A DNA stretch of 64,000 nucleotides from Labilibaculum sp. K2S (lineage in GTDB: Bacteria > Bacteroidota > Bacteroidia > Bacteroidales > Marinifilaceae), in assembly GCF_030372765.1 (NCBI RefSeq), contig NZ_JAUCMW010000006.1, positions 40,425-104,424 on the forward strand, given 5' to 3'. The notes below the pieces were generated by a model. It was not told the origin of the DNA, did no database searches, and saw only the letters and a program-made list of their open reading frames with translations. This document shows, one piece after another, positions 27,645 through 37,075 of the stretch. The position numbers and the translations under genes are program-made. Each line of letters begins with the position of its first letter. Positions within the stretch are counted from its first letter, which is position 1.

Positions 27645-28955
27645 TTACTCTTTTAACACTTTCATAATGGCTTTTGCCTTTAACATACATTCCTCATATT
27701 CCTTTTCAGGATTTGACTGCATGGTAATAGCCCCGCCAACCATAAAAGACAGGTAATGATTCATTGCGTTATACTGAATACTTCGAATTACCACATTAAA
27801 ATCAAAATCACCATCAGGAGTGATGTAACCAACTGCTCCGGAAAATAATCCTCTCTTGGTCCATTCATATTTCTCAATCAATTTCATAGCTCTAACCTTT
27901 GGCGCACCGGTCATCGATCCCATAGGGAAAGTCTGACGAATTGCTTCCACAAAATGAACATCTTCTTTCAGCTCCGAAACGATGGTCGATATCATTTGAT
28001 GAACCTGCGGAAATGTATAAATACCGCACAATTCTTCAACTATTACAGAGTCCTTTGCTGCAGTTCTCGACAAATCGTTGCGAACTAAATCCACTATCAT
28101 GATGTTCTCGGCTCTCTCCTTAGGATCAGAAAACAAATTCGCCTTAATCAGCTGATCTTCTTCTTCATTCGCACCTCTTTTAGCAGTTCCCTTAATGGGT
28201 TGAGATATAATTTTCCGTCCCACTTTTTTAAGATAGCGCTCCGGACTTGCGGATAACAAATACTTCTCTCCCATTCGGTAAAAACACGAATATGGGGTGG
28301 GCGAAACCTTCATTAATTTTCGAAACATTTGCCTTGGCCGGATATAAGTATCCTCCGCATAAAATTCCTGACAAAAATTGACTTCATAAATATCGCCTAT
28401 TCGGATGTGCTCCTTCAATTGCTTGATCGCTTTTAAATACTCTTCCCGGCTGATTCTGGATTTTATTTCCGAAACTGTAACCTCTTTCTCTACTGGTACA
28501 GATATATTCTGGATATTCATGACCAAATTATAAATGTCCTCTTCAGAAAATTCCTCATCGAAATAATGAACCAATAACGTATCTACATCTAAAAGAAACA
28601 CCCAACGCGGACGAAAAAAATTCATTTGCGGCATATCCAGACCATCAAGATTGTCCGAACTTAAATTCTCAATCTCATTTTTAAGATCATAACCCAAATA
28701 ACCAAACCACCAATCTTTTGCAAAATCGATCTCAGTTTTTAGGGTGTCGAAGCAATTCTTCTCCGGTTCAATAATTTGAAGGGCATCGATGCCGGCAACC
28801 AACTCGTAAGTATTGTATTCCATTTTCGAATTCTCCTTCAGGTTCACTTCGTGACTGTCAAGAATACTTACGCATTGAAACTTCTTGCTCCAAAAAAGCA
28901 ATTGTTCTTTAAATTTTGTTGTGTCGGATATATGGAAAGTAAGCCTTTTTCGCAT
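27645..28955 (-). CDS. pabB: Aminodeoxychorismate synthase component I (PabB-type chorismate-binding enzyme)
   Basis: 436 residues. It turns chorismate plus ammonia into 4-amino-4-deoxychorismate for folate synthesis. The conserved chorismate-binding C-terminal domain is complete: REEYLKAIKQLKEHIRIGDI, YEVNFCQEF, SPERYLKK, QPIKGTAKRG, ENIMIVDLVRNDLSR, FPMGSMTGAPKVRAM, GLFSGAVGYITPDGDFDFNV. PIKGT with Lys is typical for PabB, whereas TrpE enzymes have PIAGT, so I prefer PabB. A glutamine amidotransferase partner (PabA) is not adjacent. A TAAATTTG element sits only 5 nt upstream of the ATG, which would give an almost leaderless mRNA. tilS follows. Confidence 0.92.
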   Translation of the reverse strand: MRKRLTFHISDTTKFKEQLLFWSKKFQCVSILDSHEVNLKENSKMEYNTYELVAGIDALQIIEPEKNCFDTLKTEIDFAKDWWFGYLGYDLKNEIENLSSDNLDGLDMPQMNFFRPRWVFLLDVDTLLVHYFDEEFSEEDIYNLVMNIQNISVPVEKEVTVSEIKSRISREEYLKAIKQLKEHIRIGDIYEVNFCQEFYAEDTYIRPRQMFRKLMKVSPTPYSCFYRMGEKYLLSASPERYLKKVGRKIISQPIKGTAKRGANEEEDQLIKANLFSDPKERAENIMIVDLVRNDLSRTAAKDSVIVEELCGIYTFPQVHQMISTIVSELKEDVHFVEAIRQTFPMGSMTGAPKVRAMKLIEKYEWTKRGLFSGAVGYITPDGDFDFNVVIRSIQYNAMNHYLSFMVGGAITMQSNPEKEYEECMLKAKAIMKVLKE

Positions 28956-29209
28956 GCCGCAAATTTAAGGAAAAGATGTGTGGAATCTCTTCTCTTCTAC
29001 AAAATAGAAGAAATATTGCAATACGATATGAAGTGAATATTAATTTAAGGAGATCTTCCGAAGACTTTATATGATCATTTTGTTTGAATGTCTTATCTAA
29101 AACTCTGAGAACATATTTTTGGGTTTTTCGTCACATTGTCATCAGCAATATAACTTACGACGAGTTTCTCATCCTGTCATCACCAACTTTAGACAATCTC
29201 TTATTTGTT

Positions 29210-29665
29210 TTATCTCCATTTAGGTTCAACAGGAACTCTTTCACCATCGGCAACAGTATGCTCTTCCAAAGAATTTTCTTTAGACTGGATTACCATATAT
29301 ATCATTGTTTCGTTAGAAGAATTACAAATACCACGTTTCCCTTGTGGTGCAACTCGTATCACACTGCCTTCTTTTATACCAAAACAATCTTCGTCTACTT
29401 GAAAAAAACCGAAGCCTTTTATAATTATATAGGTTTCTTCATTTTTTCGGTGAATGTGAAAATAAGGTTGCTCAGATTGTGGTGGAAGCGAATTAAACGA
29501 AATTTCAGTGCCGGTTGCTTTAGTCGCATCTTTCAAGAAAACTTTTCCTTCTATTAAACTTTTACTTGCAGGATGAATTAGAGAGTAATCCATTATATCC
29601 TTTAAATCACCTAAATTAACTGCACTGTAATTAATACTTTCTGATAACTTTTCAACTTCTTTCAT
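29210..29665 (-). CDS. Cupin-domain protein
   Basis: 151-residue single-domain cupin. The first cupin motif is visible as EQPYFHIHRKNEETYIIIKG (HxH...E) and the second region as FGIKEGSVIRVAPQGKRGI. The usual second-motif histidine is replaced by Arg/Gly, so the metal site would be incomplete. A plausible SD and ATG lie at 29665. Proteins of this size bind sugars, small acids or metals and include isomerases and regulators. The substrate cannot be named. It stands alone between pabB and the restriction-modification operon. Confidence 0.82.
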   Translation of the reverse strand: MKEVEKLSESINYSAVNLGDLKDIMDYSLIHPASKSLIEGKVFLKDATKATGTEISFNSLPPQSEQPYFHIHRKNEETYIIIKGFGFFQVDEDCFGIKEGSVIRVAPQGKRGICNSSNETMIYMVIQSKENSLEEHTVADGERVPVEPKWR

Positions 29666-29740
29666 TCCTTATTTTGTTAATTTATTTTCTGATAAAAAAC
29701 GAGTATTTTGTCAAAATATCATCCAAATATGAACGGTATT

Positions 29741-30259
29741 TTATTCCATCTTCATGATTAACTCATCCATTGAATTGTACTCTAATAAACCTTTAAAATC
29801 AGCAAACTCAATTATTTTTGAATCCTGCTCAACAGTCATTTTATCAATCATGCTCTTTGTTGCCAAACCACTTACAAGAACACGACTATCAGTATTAACA
29901 TGAACGAAAATACAATTACCCACATGATCAGCACTGAATTTTGGTAACGAATCGCCCATGAATAAAACTAAATTCAGAATTTTATTTTCGAAGACGTACT
30001 TCTTTCTCTTGTAATTTTTTTTAGTTCGTTTATCCCAATCAAATTTCCGGAGACCAATTAGATTCTCAAAAGCATATTCTGAAAATATATCATCTCTTAA
30101 CCGACTATAGTATAGTTGCCCTTCCATTCTATCCCTTAATTTGCCCATATCAGACAATTCAAGATGCTTTAATGCTATTGATTGAATATTAGCTTCTATA
30201 TATTTAGGGATATTTACTCTTTTAAAATAAACTAATTGATTTAAAAGTACTTTATTCAT
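29741..30259 (-). CDS. Unknown third protein of the restriction-modification operon
   Basis: 172 residues from the ATG at 30259, which overlaps the endonuclease stop by 8 nt; the TTG at 30274 is a weaker start. The composition is basic and aromatic: KLRDRMEGQLYYSRLRDDIF, SEYAFENLIGLRKFDWDKRT, KKNYKRKKYVFENKILNLVL. It ends in a beta-rich part, CIFVHVNTDSRVLVSGLAT. There is no signal peptide or membrane helix. The translational overlap shows it is co-expressed with the methyltransferase and endonuclease. It could be an endonuclease partner subunit, a controller or a repair nuclease. It is not Vsr-like and has no HTH that I can see. The acidic and lysine residues would allow a PD-(D/E)XK fold, but no clear motif can be assigned. 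Function unknown. Confidence 0.7.
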   Translation of the reverse strand: MNKVLLNQLVYFKRVNIPKYIEANIQSIALKHLELSDMGKLRDRMEGQLYYSRLRDDIFSEYAFENLIGLRKFDWDKRTKKNYKRKKYVFENKILNLVLFMGDSLPKFSADHVGNCIFVHVNTDSRVLVSGLATKSMIDKMTVEQDSKIIEFADFKGLLEYNSMDELIMKME

Positions 30260-31385
30260 CTTGGCAAAATTCAATATATGTATTCGTTTTCATTATATCT
30301 ACTTTAAAATTCTCATTATCTTTCTTCATAATAATGACACTATCAAAGCCTAATTTATCTAGTTTTTCAATCGTTGCTAATTCTCCTTCTTTCAATTGCA
30401 AAACCTTTCGCAACAACCAGTCTGAAAGAGCCTTATTAGGATTGGTCATTAATGCTTTTGAGTTTTCCTGACAAAGTTTTGCATTAAAAATTTCTCCTGT
30501 TGGAATTTGTAAGTTAAAATCAATCTCTCTTTTGGGAAAAAAATTTGGGTAATTTTTATGCAATTCAGCAGGAACAGGAATATATATTTCTCCTAAATCT
30601 CTTTTCCGTCCACTTGCATTCCACTGATTTAACCCACTTTTTCCAAATACAAATTTCTCATTTCCTTTACGTCCATAAAGTGGCAAGATTACATAATCTC
30701 TGCCCTTCACAAATTGTTCAACTGCTGGTCTAAATCCTTTACGCCCCAATAAATCAAGCAATACAGCATATGGATCATCAATTATTTCTATAGGTAATAT
30801 ATACGCTTTTGGAGGTATTACAAACCTTCTAAAAAGAGTACTTTTCGAATAATTAAAAGAATAAAAATTAAGTCCATCCTCAAATTGCAAACTTGCCTTA
30901 TTTTCTTTTACCGAATGTATTTTTTCAACATCAATAAATTCATAATCAGTCTCATAAAGTAGTAATTCCTTTTCTTTTCTTGCTACAATATGATACAATG
31001 ATTTTTCAATATCGTAAATCCTATTGGCTAAATTAATCCTTTCATTTCTATATTCACCCAATTTTAAAGCCAAGTCCTTGCCTTTAAAATCTTTTAAAAC
31101 TCTTGATAAAGAATTAAATTCAGCAATTTTTTCAATGCTGTTATCCTTACTGCAAGTGAAGGTTTTTAAACCAATCCCAAGCGAATTGTATTTTGCATCA
31201 AAAGCAGTATCAGAACGTGATAGATTAGTTGCACTAAAACTTCTGCAAAAAATATTTTCTGCAACACGGTAGTTTACAAAAGGAACCGAACTCTCGCTAA
31301 ACAAACCTGAAAGCATCGAAACAGCAGAAAGCAATTTTAAATAATCTCCATGATTCGCCTTATCTATTTCCGCAAATGATATCAT
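30252..31385 (-). CDS. Type II restriction endonuclease with C-terminal B3-like DNA-binding domain
   Basis: 377 residues. The C-terminal ~130 residues (from about 247) look like the B3-like DNA-recognition domain of the NgoFVII/BfiI group (GLNQWNASGRKRDLGEIYIP, then KNYPNFFPKRE, then NPNKALSDWLLRKVLQL, LGFDSVIIMKK). This is by my recollection of the family. The N-terminal half does not have the HKD motif of the phospholipase-D nucleases usually joined to this domain. Instead it has D59/D63 followed by SLGIGLKTF with Lys74, then IEKIAEFN with Glu85/Glu89, a plausible PD-(D/E)XK site with a migrated glutamate. That reading is inference. The ATG overlaps the methyltransferase stop by 4 nt, so the two genes are translationally coupled. 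Cognate site unknown. Confidence 0.8.
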   Translation of the reverse strand: MISFAEIDKANHGDYLKLLSAVSMLSGLFSESSVPFVNYRVAENIFCRSFSATNLSRSDTAFDAKYNSLGIGLKTFTCSKDNSIEKIAEFNSLSRVLKDFKGKDLALKLGEYRNERINLANRIYDIEKSLYHIVARKEKELLLYETDYEFIDVEKIHSVKENKASLQFEDGLNFYSFNYSKSTLFRRFVIPPKAYILPIEIIDDPYAVLLDLLGRKGFRPAVEQFVKGRDYVILPLYGRKGNEKFVFGKSGLNQWNASGRKRDLGEIYIPVPAELHKNYPNFFPKREIDFNLQIPTGEIFNAKLCQENSKALMTNPNKALSDWLLRKVLQLKEGELATIEKLDKLGFDSVIIMKKDNENFKVDIMKTNTYIEFCQDE

Positions 31386-32608
31386 AAAACCATAAGAATT
31401 TGGTTAGCTATTCTTTCAATTAAGCTTGTTGTTACCGAATTACCTGCCTGCATATACAAATTACTATTGGCTAGCTTTGGCAAAATAAAATCATGAACAG
31501 GGTAGCCTTGAAATGCAAAGCATTCTTTAGGAGTTAGTTTTCGAATTCCAAAATCATCTTTAATAAGTGGCACATTATGCCCGCCGGTACCCATATTAGC
31601 AGTTAATGTTGGACAAACATTATTTTTATTTTCTCTCACATAAACCCTACGCCATTGATAAACGGTATCTTTCGAAATCATCGACCTCTCCAATTCCGGG
31701 TAATATTTATGATCTTTTTTGTAATAATAAATATCATCCTGCTTCCCTTTTTCTATAAAATCATGAATGGTCTTTGTTAATTTTATCTCTTCGGGAAATT
31801 CAAAATTTAAATAATTTTCAACCTGATCAGGATCAAAAGCTACAATAAAAATCCGCTCTCTGTTTTGAGGAATATTTGCATGTGTTGCCGAATTTAAAAC
31901 TTTGTGAAACACTTTATAACCTAACTTTACTTCTAATGTTTCAAGAATTACTTTAAACGTATTTCCTTTATCGTGAGAAACCAAATTTTTAACATTTTCC
32001 AGAAAAACAACCTTAGGGTGGTGCCTTTCAATGATTTGTTCCACATCAAAAAATAAAGTCCCCCGGGTATCAGCAAAACCTTTTCGATTCCCGGCAATTG
32101 AAAATGCCTGACAAGGAAAACCCGCACATAAAATATCAAATTGATCAGGAATGTAATTTTTATTTTTCTCGTTGGTTATATCTCCAAATGGAATCTCCCC
32201 AAAATTTACTCGATAAGTCTTTTTTGCTCCACTATTCCATTCACTGGTATAGATGCATTTCCCTCCTGCATTTTGCAATGCAAGTCTAAACCCGCCAACA
32301 CCGGCAAAAAGATCAATAAACTTAAACTTGTAATTTTCAGGAGTTGGGAATGGCACATTTTCAACTTCAGATAAGAGTTGTTGTAAGGCATTTTCCAGCA
32401 ATACAGGGGAATTATCGCTTTGCTGTTCGCATTCCAAAAAAATATTGAGAGTTAGCAGTGCATCCTTTTCATAGTGCTTTTTCACACCATTTTGGTAATT
32501 ATGAAGGTAATGAGTTAATACGGCTTTGTCTTCAGCCTCTTCAACAAGCTTTAGCTGGGATTTATCCCTCCCCAAATTATCTATACTTATTGTCTGAATT
32601 GAACTCAT
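31382..32608 (-). CDS. DNA (cytosine-5)-methyltransferase of a type II R-M system
   Basis: 408 residues. All main C5-methylase motifs are present in order: FIDLFAGVGGF (motif I, ~98-107, AdoMet binding), GFPCQAFSIAGNRKGF (motif IV, nucleophile Cys166), VVFLENVKNLV (motif VI, Glu204), HANIPQNRERIFIVAF (motif VIII, Q248-R250-R252), then the target-recognition region, and GIRKLTPKECFAFQGYP and MQAGNSVTTSLIERIA (motifs IX-X). A ~95-residue N-terminal extension precedes motif I and is mostly helical and acidic. The enzyme protects host DNA from the adjacent endonuclease; the site is unknown. It is first in a three-gene operon with overlapping stop/start codons. Upstream is only a 245-nt gap to DUF486. 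Confidence 0.95.
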   Translation of the reverse strand: MSSIQTISIDNLGRDKSQLKLVEEAEDKAVLTHYLHNYQNGVKKHYEKDALLTLNIFLECEQQSDNSPVLLENALQQLLSEVENVPFPTPENYKFKFIDLFAGVGGFRLALQNAGGKCIYTSEWNSGAKKTYRVNFGEIPFGDITNEKNKNYIPDQFDILCAGFPCQAFSIAGNRKGFADTRGTLFFDVEQIIERHHPKVVFLENVKNLVSHDKGNTFKVILETLEVKLGYKVFHKVLNSATHANIPQNRERIFIVAFDPDQVENYLNFEFPEEIKLTKTIHDFIEKGKQDDIYYYKKDHKYYPELERSMISKDTVYQWRRVYVRENKNNVCPTLTANMGTGGHNVPLIKDDFGIRKLTPKECFAFQGYPVHDFILPKLANSNLYMQAGNSVTTSLIERIANQILMVL

Positions 32609-32852
32609 TCTAATTTCCTCAATAATTTAGGGAGCAAGATACAAAAAAATAGTTGCTTTTTAGACTGAAAACTCTTGACGTCAATGTTTCAATCACTTGC
32701 ATAATCAATACTTTTAAATGATTAATTATTTTATGAATCTCTATTTTGCTGCTTAATATTTAATTTGTATTGCCTGCAACAACACATTAAAAACAAACTT
32801 TTACCACAGACATCTAAGACCAATTTGTTTTAAAAATCACAAAAACCTCTCT

Positions 32853-33221
32853 TTATTTTTTAAACATAAAGTATACAGCCAAAATTAAAAACAGGAATGC
32901 AATGATATGATTCATTCTAAATGCTTCTGTTTTAAATACCACAAGTGTAAAAATGGCAAAAACCACTAAAGTTATAACCTCTTGCAATACTTTCAATTGG
33001 ATTAACGAAAATGGGCCATCATTCCCTTTAAAACCTATTTTATTAGCAGGAACCTGAAATACATATTCAAACAAAGCAATTCCCCAGCTAATCAGAATAA
33101 TTGAAAACAAGCCTAGTTTACCAAACCATTTCCATTCAGAAAATTTCAAATGCCCGTACCATGCAATTATCATGAATGTATTGCTAAATATTAGAAGTCC
33201 AATTGTTAATAAACCTTTCAT
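32853..33221 (-). CDS. DMT-family small membrane protein (DUF486)
   Basis: 122 residues with four predicted transmembrane helices (LLTIGLLIFSNTFMIIAWYG, then IILISWGIALFEYVFQVPAN, VVFAIFTLVVF, IAFLFLILAVYFMFKK). The strongly conserved FEY..QVPAN.IG motif and the GPFSLIQLKVLQE segment are typical of DUF486, a single-unit member of the drug/metabolite transporter superfamily. Substrate unknown. It probably dimerises as other four-helix DMT proteins do. It is on the same strand as the R-M operon and pepT but separated by gaps and a terminator. Confidence 0.88.
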   Translation of the reverse strand: MKGLLTIGLLIFSNTFMIIAWYGHLKFSEWKWFGKLGLFSIILISWGIALFEYVFQVPANKIGFKGNDGPFSLIQLKVLQEVITLVVFAIFTLVVFKTEAFRMNHIIAFLFLILAVYFMFKK

Positions 33222-33298
33222 TTAAAATTCCTTTTAACAGATTATTTGTTACTAAACATTGTCTGTATTATGGTATATCCAGACATTAATCACCCAAA

Positions 33299-33321
33299 AA
33301 AGGCAACCAATGGCTGCCTTT
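33299..33321 (-). terminator. Terminator after pepT
   Basis: Stem AAAGGCA / TGCCTTT, extended inward by CCA / TGG across a mismatch. The plus-strand A-run on its left gives T6 in the minus-strand transcript. It lies 22 nt after the pepT stop. Confidence 0.75.
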
Positions 33322-33342
33322 CTCTTTGTATTTTTGATTCAG

Positions 33343-34569
33343 TTATCGTTTCGAAATCAATTCTACAATTTTCAGAATTACTTCTACCGATTTTTCCATT
33401 GATTCTAACGGAACGTATTCAAATCTTCCGTGGAAGTTATGTCCTCCTGCGAAGATATTCGGACAAGGCAAACCCATATACGATAAACGGCTTCCGTCGG
33501 TTCCGCCACGAATTGGAATGATCATTGGCTCAACTCCAACTTGCTTCATAGCTTCTTCTGCAATATCTACTATGTATTTCACCGGCTCAATCTTTTCACG
33601 CATGTTGTAATACTGATTGGTTATTTCCAGACTTACACTTCCCTCGCCGTATTTCTCACAAAACTCATCACAAAGAGCTTGTACAAATTGTTTTCTCTCT
33701 TCATACTTCTTCATTTCAAAATCACGGATAATGTATTGAAGGTTTGAATTCTCAACATTTCCCCCCATCGAAATTAAATGGTAAAAGCCTTCGTATCCCT
33801 CAGTTTTTTCAGGCACCTCATCTTCCGGTAAACGTGCCAGAAATTCATTGGCAATCAACATCGAGTTAATCATTTTATCTTTCGCCATTCCTGGATGAAC
33901 ATTACGACCTTGAAAGCTAATTTTTGCAAATGCAGCATTAAAATTCTCATACTGCAACTCGCCTATTTCGCCACCATCAAGCGTGTAGGCAAACTCAGCT
34001 CCAAACTTCTTCACATTAAAGAAGTCAGCTCCTTTTCCAATTTCTTCATCAGGCGTAAAACCAACATGAACAGCACCGTGTTTAATTTCAGGATGTTCGG
34101 TAAGATATTCTATCGCAGTCATGATCTCTGCAACACCCGCTTTATCATCCGCCCCTAACAGTGTGGTGCCATTCGTTGTTATTATCGTTTGACCTTTGTA
34201 TTTCTTCAATTCCGGAAAATCAGCAACTTTCATCACGATATCCTTTTCTTCATTCAAAACAATATCTTCGCCATCGTAGTTTTCCCAAAACTGAGGCTTC
34301 ACATGTTTTCCTGAAAAATCAGGACTTGTATCCATATGAGCTACAAAACCTACGGTAGGAACTTCATGATCCAAATTGGAAGGAAGAACAGCCATAATGT
34401 ATCCGTTCTCGTCAAGACTAACATTTTTCAATCCCATTTCTTCCAGTTCCCGGGTCAATTCTTTTGCCAAAAACATTTGTCCGGGTGTGCTCGGAGTTAA
34501 CCCGGTTTCGGTATCCGATTGGGTATCGAATTTTACGTATCGTATAAATTTTTCTAGTAAGGCACTCAT
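33343..34569 (-). CDS. pepT: Peptidase T (tripeptide aminopeptidase)
   Basis: 408-residue M20 metallopeptidase that removes N-terminal residues from tripeptides in the cytoplasm. Two zinc ions are bound through [10 protein letters not shown] (His and catalytic Asp), [13 protein letters not shown] (bridging Asp), [13 protein letters not shown] (general-base Glu-Glu), [12 protein letters not shown] and the C-terminal [14 protein letters not shown]. The [14 protein letters not shown] motif is family-specific. Length equals E. coli PepT (408 aa). It is monocistronic with its own terminator. Confidence 0.96.
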   Translation of the reverse strand: MSALLEKFIRYVKFDTQSDTETGLTPSTPGQMFLAKELTRELEEMGLKNVSLDENGYIMAVLPSNLDHEVPTVGFVAHMDTSPDFSGKHVKPQFWENYDGEDIVLNEEKDIVMKVADFPELKKYKGQTIITTNGTTLLGADDKAGVAEIMTAIEYLTEHPEIKHGAVHVGFTPDEEIGKGADFFNVKKFGAEFAYTLDGGEIGELQYENFNAAFAKISFQGRNVHPGMAKDKMINSMLIANEFLARLPEDEVPEKTEGYEGFYHLISMGGNVENSNLQYIIRDFEMKKYEERKQFVQALCDEFCEKYGEGSVSLEITNQYYNMREKIEPVKYIVDIAEEAMKQVGVEPMIIPIRGGTDGSRLSYMGLPCPNIFAGGHNFHGRFEYVPLESMEKSVEVILKIVELISKR

Positions 34570-34718
34570 ATCTGGTGTTTATATTTAAAAATGCACAAAT
34601 AACCGCTTCCCAAAACTATTTGGCTAAGCGTTGCAATATTACTAAAATGATGTTTGAAAATGAATTTGATTCAAGTTTTCTTAATGGTAATCGCAAATTA
34701 TCTCAACCCATTACTCAT

Positions 34719-35402
34719 CTATACATCATCAGATTTAAACTGAAAACCCAATCGCTTGCCTGTTGGTATTCTTGCATTCTGAATTTTTTCGAACATCTGA
34801 CCTACTGACATGATCTTCACATTATCGTATGGAGGAACCAATAAATCAAAATTCAAAGAATAATTAATAGCAGTTTCCACAATGCTTCGCAGGTTATCAT
34901 GATCGGCATTGGAAACAGACAGATCGGTTTGAAGCAAACCCAATTGTCTTTTTCCCTCAACAATGTAATGTTTTTCTCTGTTGATAAAAATCCGGGCAAC
35001 CAAATAACCTAAATCCTCATATCGAGTGTATTTAAAAGAATCTGCCAAAAAGTTATAAACATTAATAATGCCCGAATAAGCATTATCCGGATCTGTTTTC
35101 ACGTAAGCTTGCTTCCATACATTATGATCTCTATTAAATTGAAATACATTGGTATGCAAACTAAAAACTAAAATATCAGATGCAATTTTAATTTGATATT
35201 CAAATTCTCCTTTGTCTTCAAAAGACAAAAGTATATTTTCATCTACCTCTCCTAATTCTGAATTGTACTCTTCAATTAAATTTTTAACTACATCTCGTAA
35301 TTCCTCAAATATTTCCTTGGTGTTTTTATAAACAACTTGCTTTAATGAAGCTTTGTCCATAATTGTTGATAGTATAGCAGCTTTTGTGTTTAAGATATTC
35401 AT
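34719..35402 (-). CDS. Conserved-looking cytoplasmic protein of unknown function
   Basis: 227 residues from the ATG at 35402. The longer start at 35450 runs back into the proS terminator hairpin and encodes a non-biological-looking leader, so I rejected it. The protein is soluble, with an acidic helical N-terminus (KNTKEIFEELRDVVKNLIEE) and a mixed alpha/beta centre rich in aromatic residues (LVFSLHTNVFQFNRDHNVW, LADSFKYTRYEDLGYLVARI, HYIVEGKRQLGLLQ). It ends PTGKRLGFQFKSDDV. No catalytic motif is apparent. I think it belongs to a Bacteroidota-specific family but cannot name it. It is placed between proS and pepT, and function is unknown. Confidence 0.72.
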   Translation of the reverse strand: MNILNTKAAILSTIMDKASLKQVVYKNTKEIFEELRDVVKNLIEEYNSELGEVDENILLSFEDKGEFEYQIKIASDILVFSLHTNVFQFNRDHNVWKQAYVKTDPDNAYSGIINVYNFLADSFKYTRYEDLGYLVARIFINREKHYIVEGKRQLGLLQTDLSVSNADHDNLRSIVETAINYSLNFDLLVPPYDNVKIMSVGQMFEKIQNARIPTGKRLGFQFKSDDV

Positions 35403-35440
35403 TGTGTTATTGTTTAAAATTGAAAAGTAAATATACAAAA

Positions 35441-35470
35441 AAACAGTCATCAGATACCTGATGACTGTTT
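35441..35470 (-). terminator. Terminator after proS
   Basis: Perfect 13-bp stem AAACAGTCATCAG / CTGATGACTGTTT with a 4-nt loop. On the minus strand it runs into TTTTTGTATAT. It lies 28 nt past the proS stop. Confidence 0.88.
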
Positions 35471-35498
35471 GATAATATTTACAATTAACTTTTCTTAA

Positions 35499-36974
35499 TT
35501 AATAGGATTTTGCAAATACCACACGTTGTTTTGAAGGCTTTCCGGTTACCATACAAAAACCTTCTTCTCCATCTCCTTCGAAAGGAATACAGCGAATAGT
35601 TGCTTTAGTCTCATCTTGAATTTTCGCCTCTGTTTCAGCGGTACCATCCCAATGAGCAAGGAAAAATCCGGTTTTACTTTCCAAAAGTTCTTTGAACTCA
35701 TCATAAGTGTCAACCTTAGTCGTTTTTTCTGTTCTAAAGTCTAATGCTTTCTGGAAAATACTATTCTGAATTTCTTCCATTAAGTTTTCAATCAAATCTT
35801 CTACACCTTCAATAGAAACGGTTTCTTTTGTTAAGGTATCACGACGAGCCAACTCTATGGTTCCATTCTCCAAATCGCGGGCACCAATTGCCAAACGAAC
35901 AGGTACACCCTTTAATTCGTATTCAGCAAATTTCCATCCTGGCTTGCGGTTATCGCTATCATCGAATTTAACTGAAATGCCCTTAGCTTTTAGTTTTGCT
36001 ACAATAGGGTTTATGGTTTCCGATATTTTTTCCAACTCTTCATCTTTGCGGTAAATAGGCACAATCACAACTTGAATTGGAGCCAATTTTGGAGGCAACA
36101 CCAAGCCATTATCATCGGAATGAGCCATTACTAAAGCACCCATTAAACGGGTTGAAACACCCCATGATGTTGCCCAAACGTAATCTTCTTTGCCTTCTTT
36201 ATTGGTAAATTTCACATCAAATGCTTTTGCAAAATTCTGTCCCAAAAAGTGAGATGTTCCAGCTTGAAGAGCTTTACCATCCTGCATTAAGGCTTCAATA
36301 CAATAAGTATCCAATGCTCCTGCAAAACGCTCAGATTCTGTTTTATGTCCCTTTAACACAGGAACAGACATCCATTTTTCAGCAAATTCACCGTAAATAT
36401 CAACCATCTGTTTGGTCTCAATCAATGCCTCTTCTTTGGTTGCATGTGCCGTATGGCCTTCTTGCCATAAAAATTCTGATGTACGCAAAAACAAACGGGT
36501 CCGCATTTCCCAACGCATAACATTCGCCCACTGATTACAAAGAATTGGTAAGTCGCGGTACGATTGAATCCAGTTTTTATAAGTACTCCAAATAATCGTT
36601 TCAGAAGTTGGCCGAATAATTAACTCTTCCTCCAATTTAGCATCCGGATCAACAATTACTCCTTTTCCGTTCGGATCATTTTTTAAACGGTAATGAGTTA
36701 CAACTGCACATTCCTTTGCAAAACCTTCCACATGATCAGCTTCTTTACTCAAAAATGATTTAGGAATTAAAAGAGGAAAATATGCATTTTGATGACCTGT
36801 CTCCTTGAACATTTTATCCAATTGAGCCTGTATCTTTTCCCAAATAGCATAGCCATAAGGTTTAATAATCATACATCCCCGTACCGGAGAGTTTTCTGCT
36901 AAATCTGCCTTGATCACCAAGTCATTATACCATTGCGAGTAATTTTCGCTTCTACTGGTTAAAACTTTTGCCAT
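35499..36974 (-). CDS. proS: Prolyl-tRNA synthetase (short, archaeal/eukaryote-like type)
   Basis: 491 residues. It charges tRNA-Pro with proline. It is the ProS type without the inserted editing domain, as used by Bacteroidota. Class II motif 2 and its surroundings are seen as [20 protein letters not shown], then [20 protein letters not shown] and [16 protein letters not shown]. Motif 3 lies near [20 protein letters not shown]. The anticodon-binding domain starts near [15 protein letters not shown], and the zinc-like C-terminal domain ends in [10 protein letters not shown]. The gene is preceded by a TAnnTTTG element and followed by a strong terminator, so it is transcribed alone. A proline tRNA (GGG) is also in this window. 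Confidence 0.96.
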   Translation of the reverse strand: MAKVLTSRSENYSQWYNDLVIKADLAENSPVRGCMIIKPYGYAIWEKIQAQLDKMFKETGHQNAYFPLLIPKSFLSKEADHVEGFAKECAVVTHYRLKNDPNGKGVIVDPDAKLEEELIIRPTSETIIWSTYKNWIQSYRDLPILCNQWANVMRWEMRTRLFLRTSEFLWQEGHTAHATKEEALIETKQMVDIYGEFAEKWMSVPVLKGHKTESERFAGALDTYCIEALMQDGKALQAGTSHFLGQNFAKAFDVKFTNKEGKEDYVWATSWGVSTRLMGALVMAHSDDNGLVLPPKLAPIQVVIVPIYRKDEELEKISETINPIVAKLKAKGISVKFDDSDNRKPGWKFAEYELKGVPVRLAIGARDLENGTIELARRDTLTKETVSIEGVEDLIENLMEEIQNSIFQKALDFRTEKTTKVDTYDEFKELLESKTGFFLAHWDGTAETEAKIQDETKATIRCIPFEGDGEEGFCMVTGKPSKQRVVFAKSY

Positions 36975-37028
36975 TATATATCGTTTTGGTATGGTATTTG
37001 CTACTTTTAGGGTAGTTATAATTCCTTA

Positions 37029-37036
37029 CAAAAGTA
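37029..37036 (-). promoter_or_regulatory. Probable -7 element of the proS promoter
   Basis: Minus strand TACTTTTG (CAAAAGTA on plus) matches TAnnTTTG, 55 nt upstream of the proS ATG. The -33 site is weak. Confidence 0.5.
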
Positions 37037-37075
37037 AAAAATAATCTTAGATAATTCATTATTGGAGGACAAGCG

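Noticed and set aside
29084..29557. 157-aa plus-strand ORF
   Set aside because: Antisense to the cupin gene, whose motifs are clear; the composition (Phe/Tyr/Ile/Ser) is that of a shadow frame.
29741..30259. Vsr mismatch endonuclease next to a C5 methyltransferase
   Set aside because: The characteristic Vsr start (SxxMRxIxxxxTxPE) and the zinc ligands are missing.
30252..31385. Phospholipase-D-type (HKD) nuclease domain in the endonuclease
   Set aside because: No HxKxxxxD motif is present in the chain; the few His-x-Lys pairs lack the spaced Asp.
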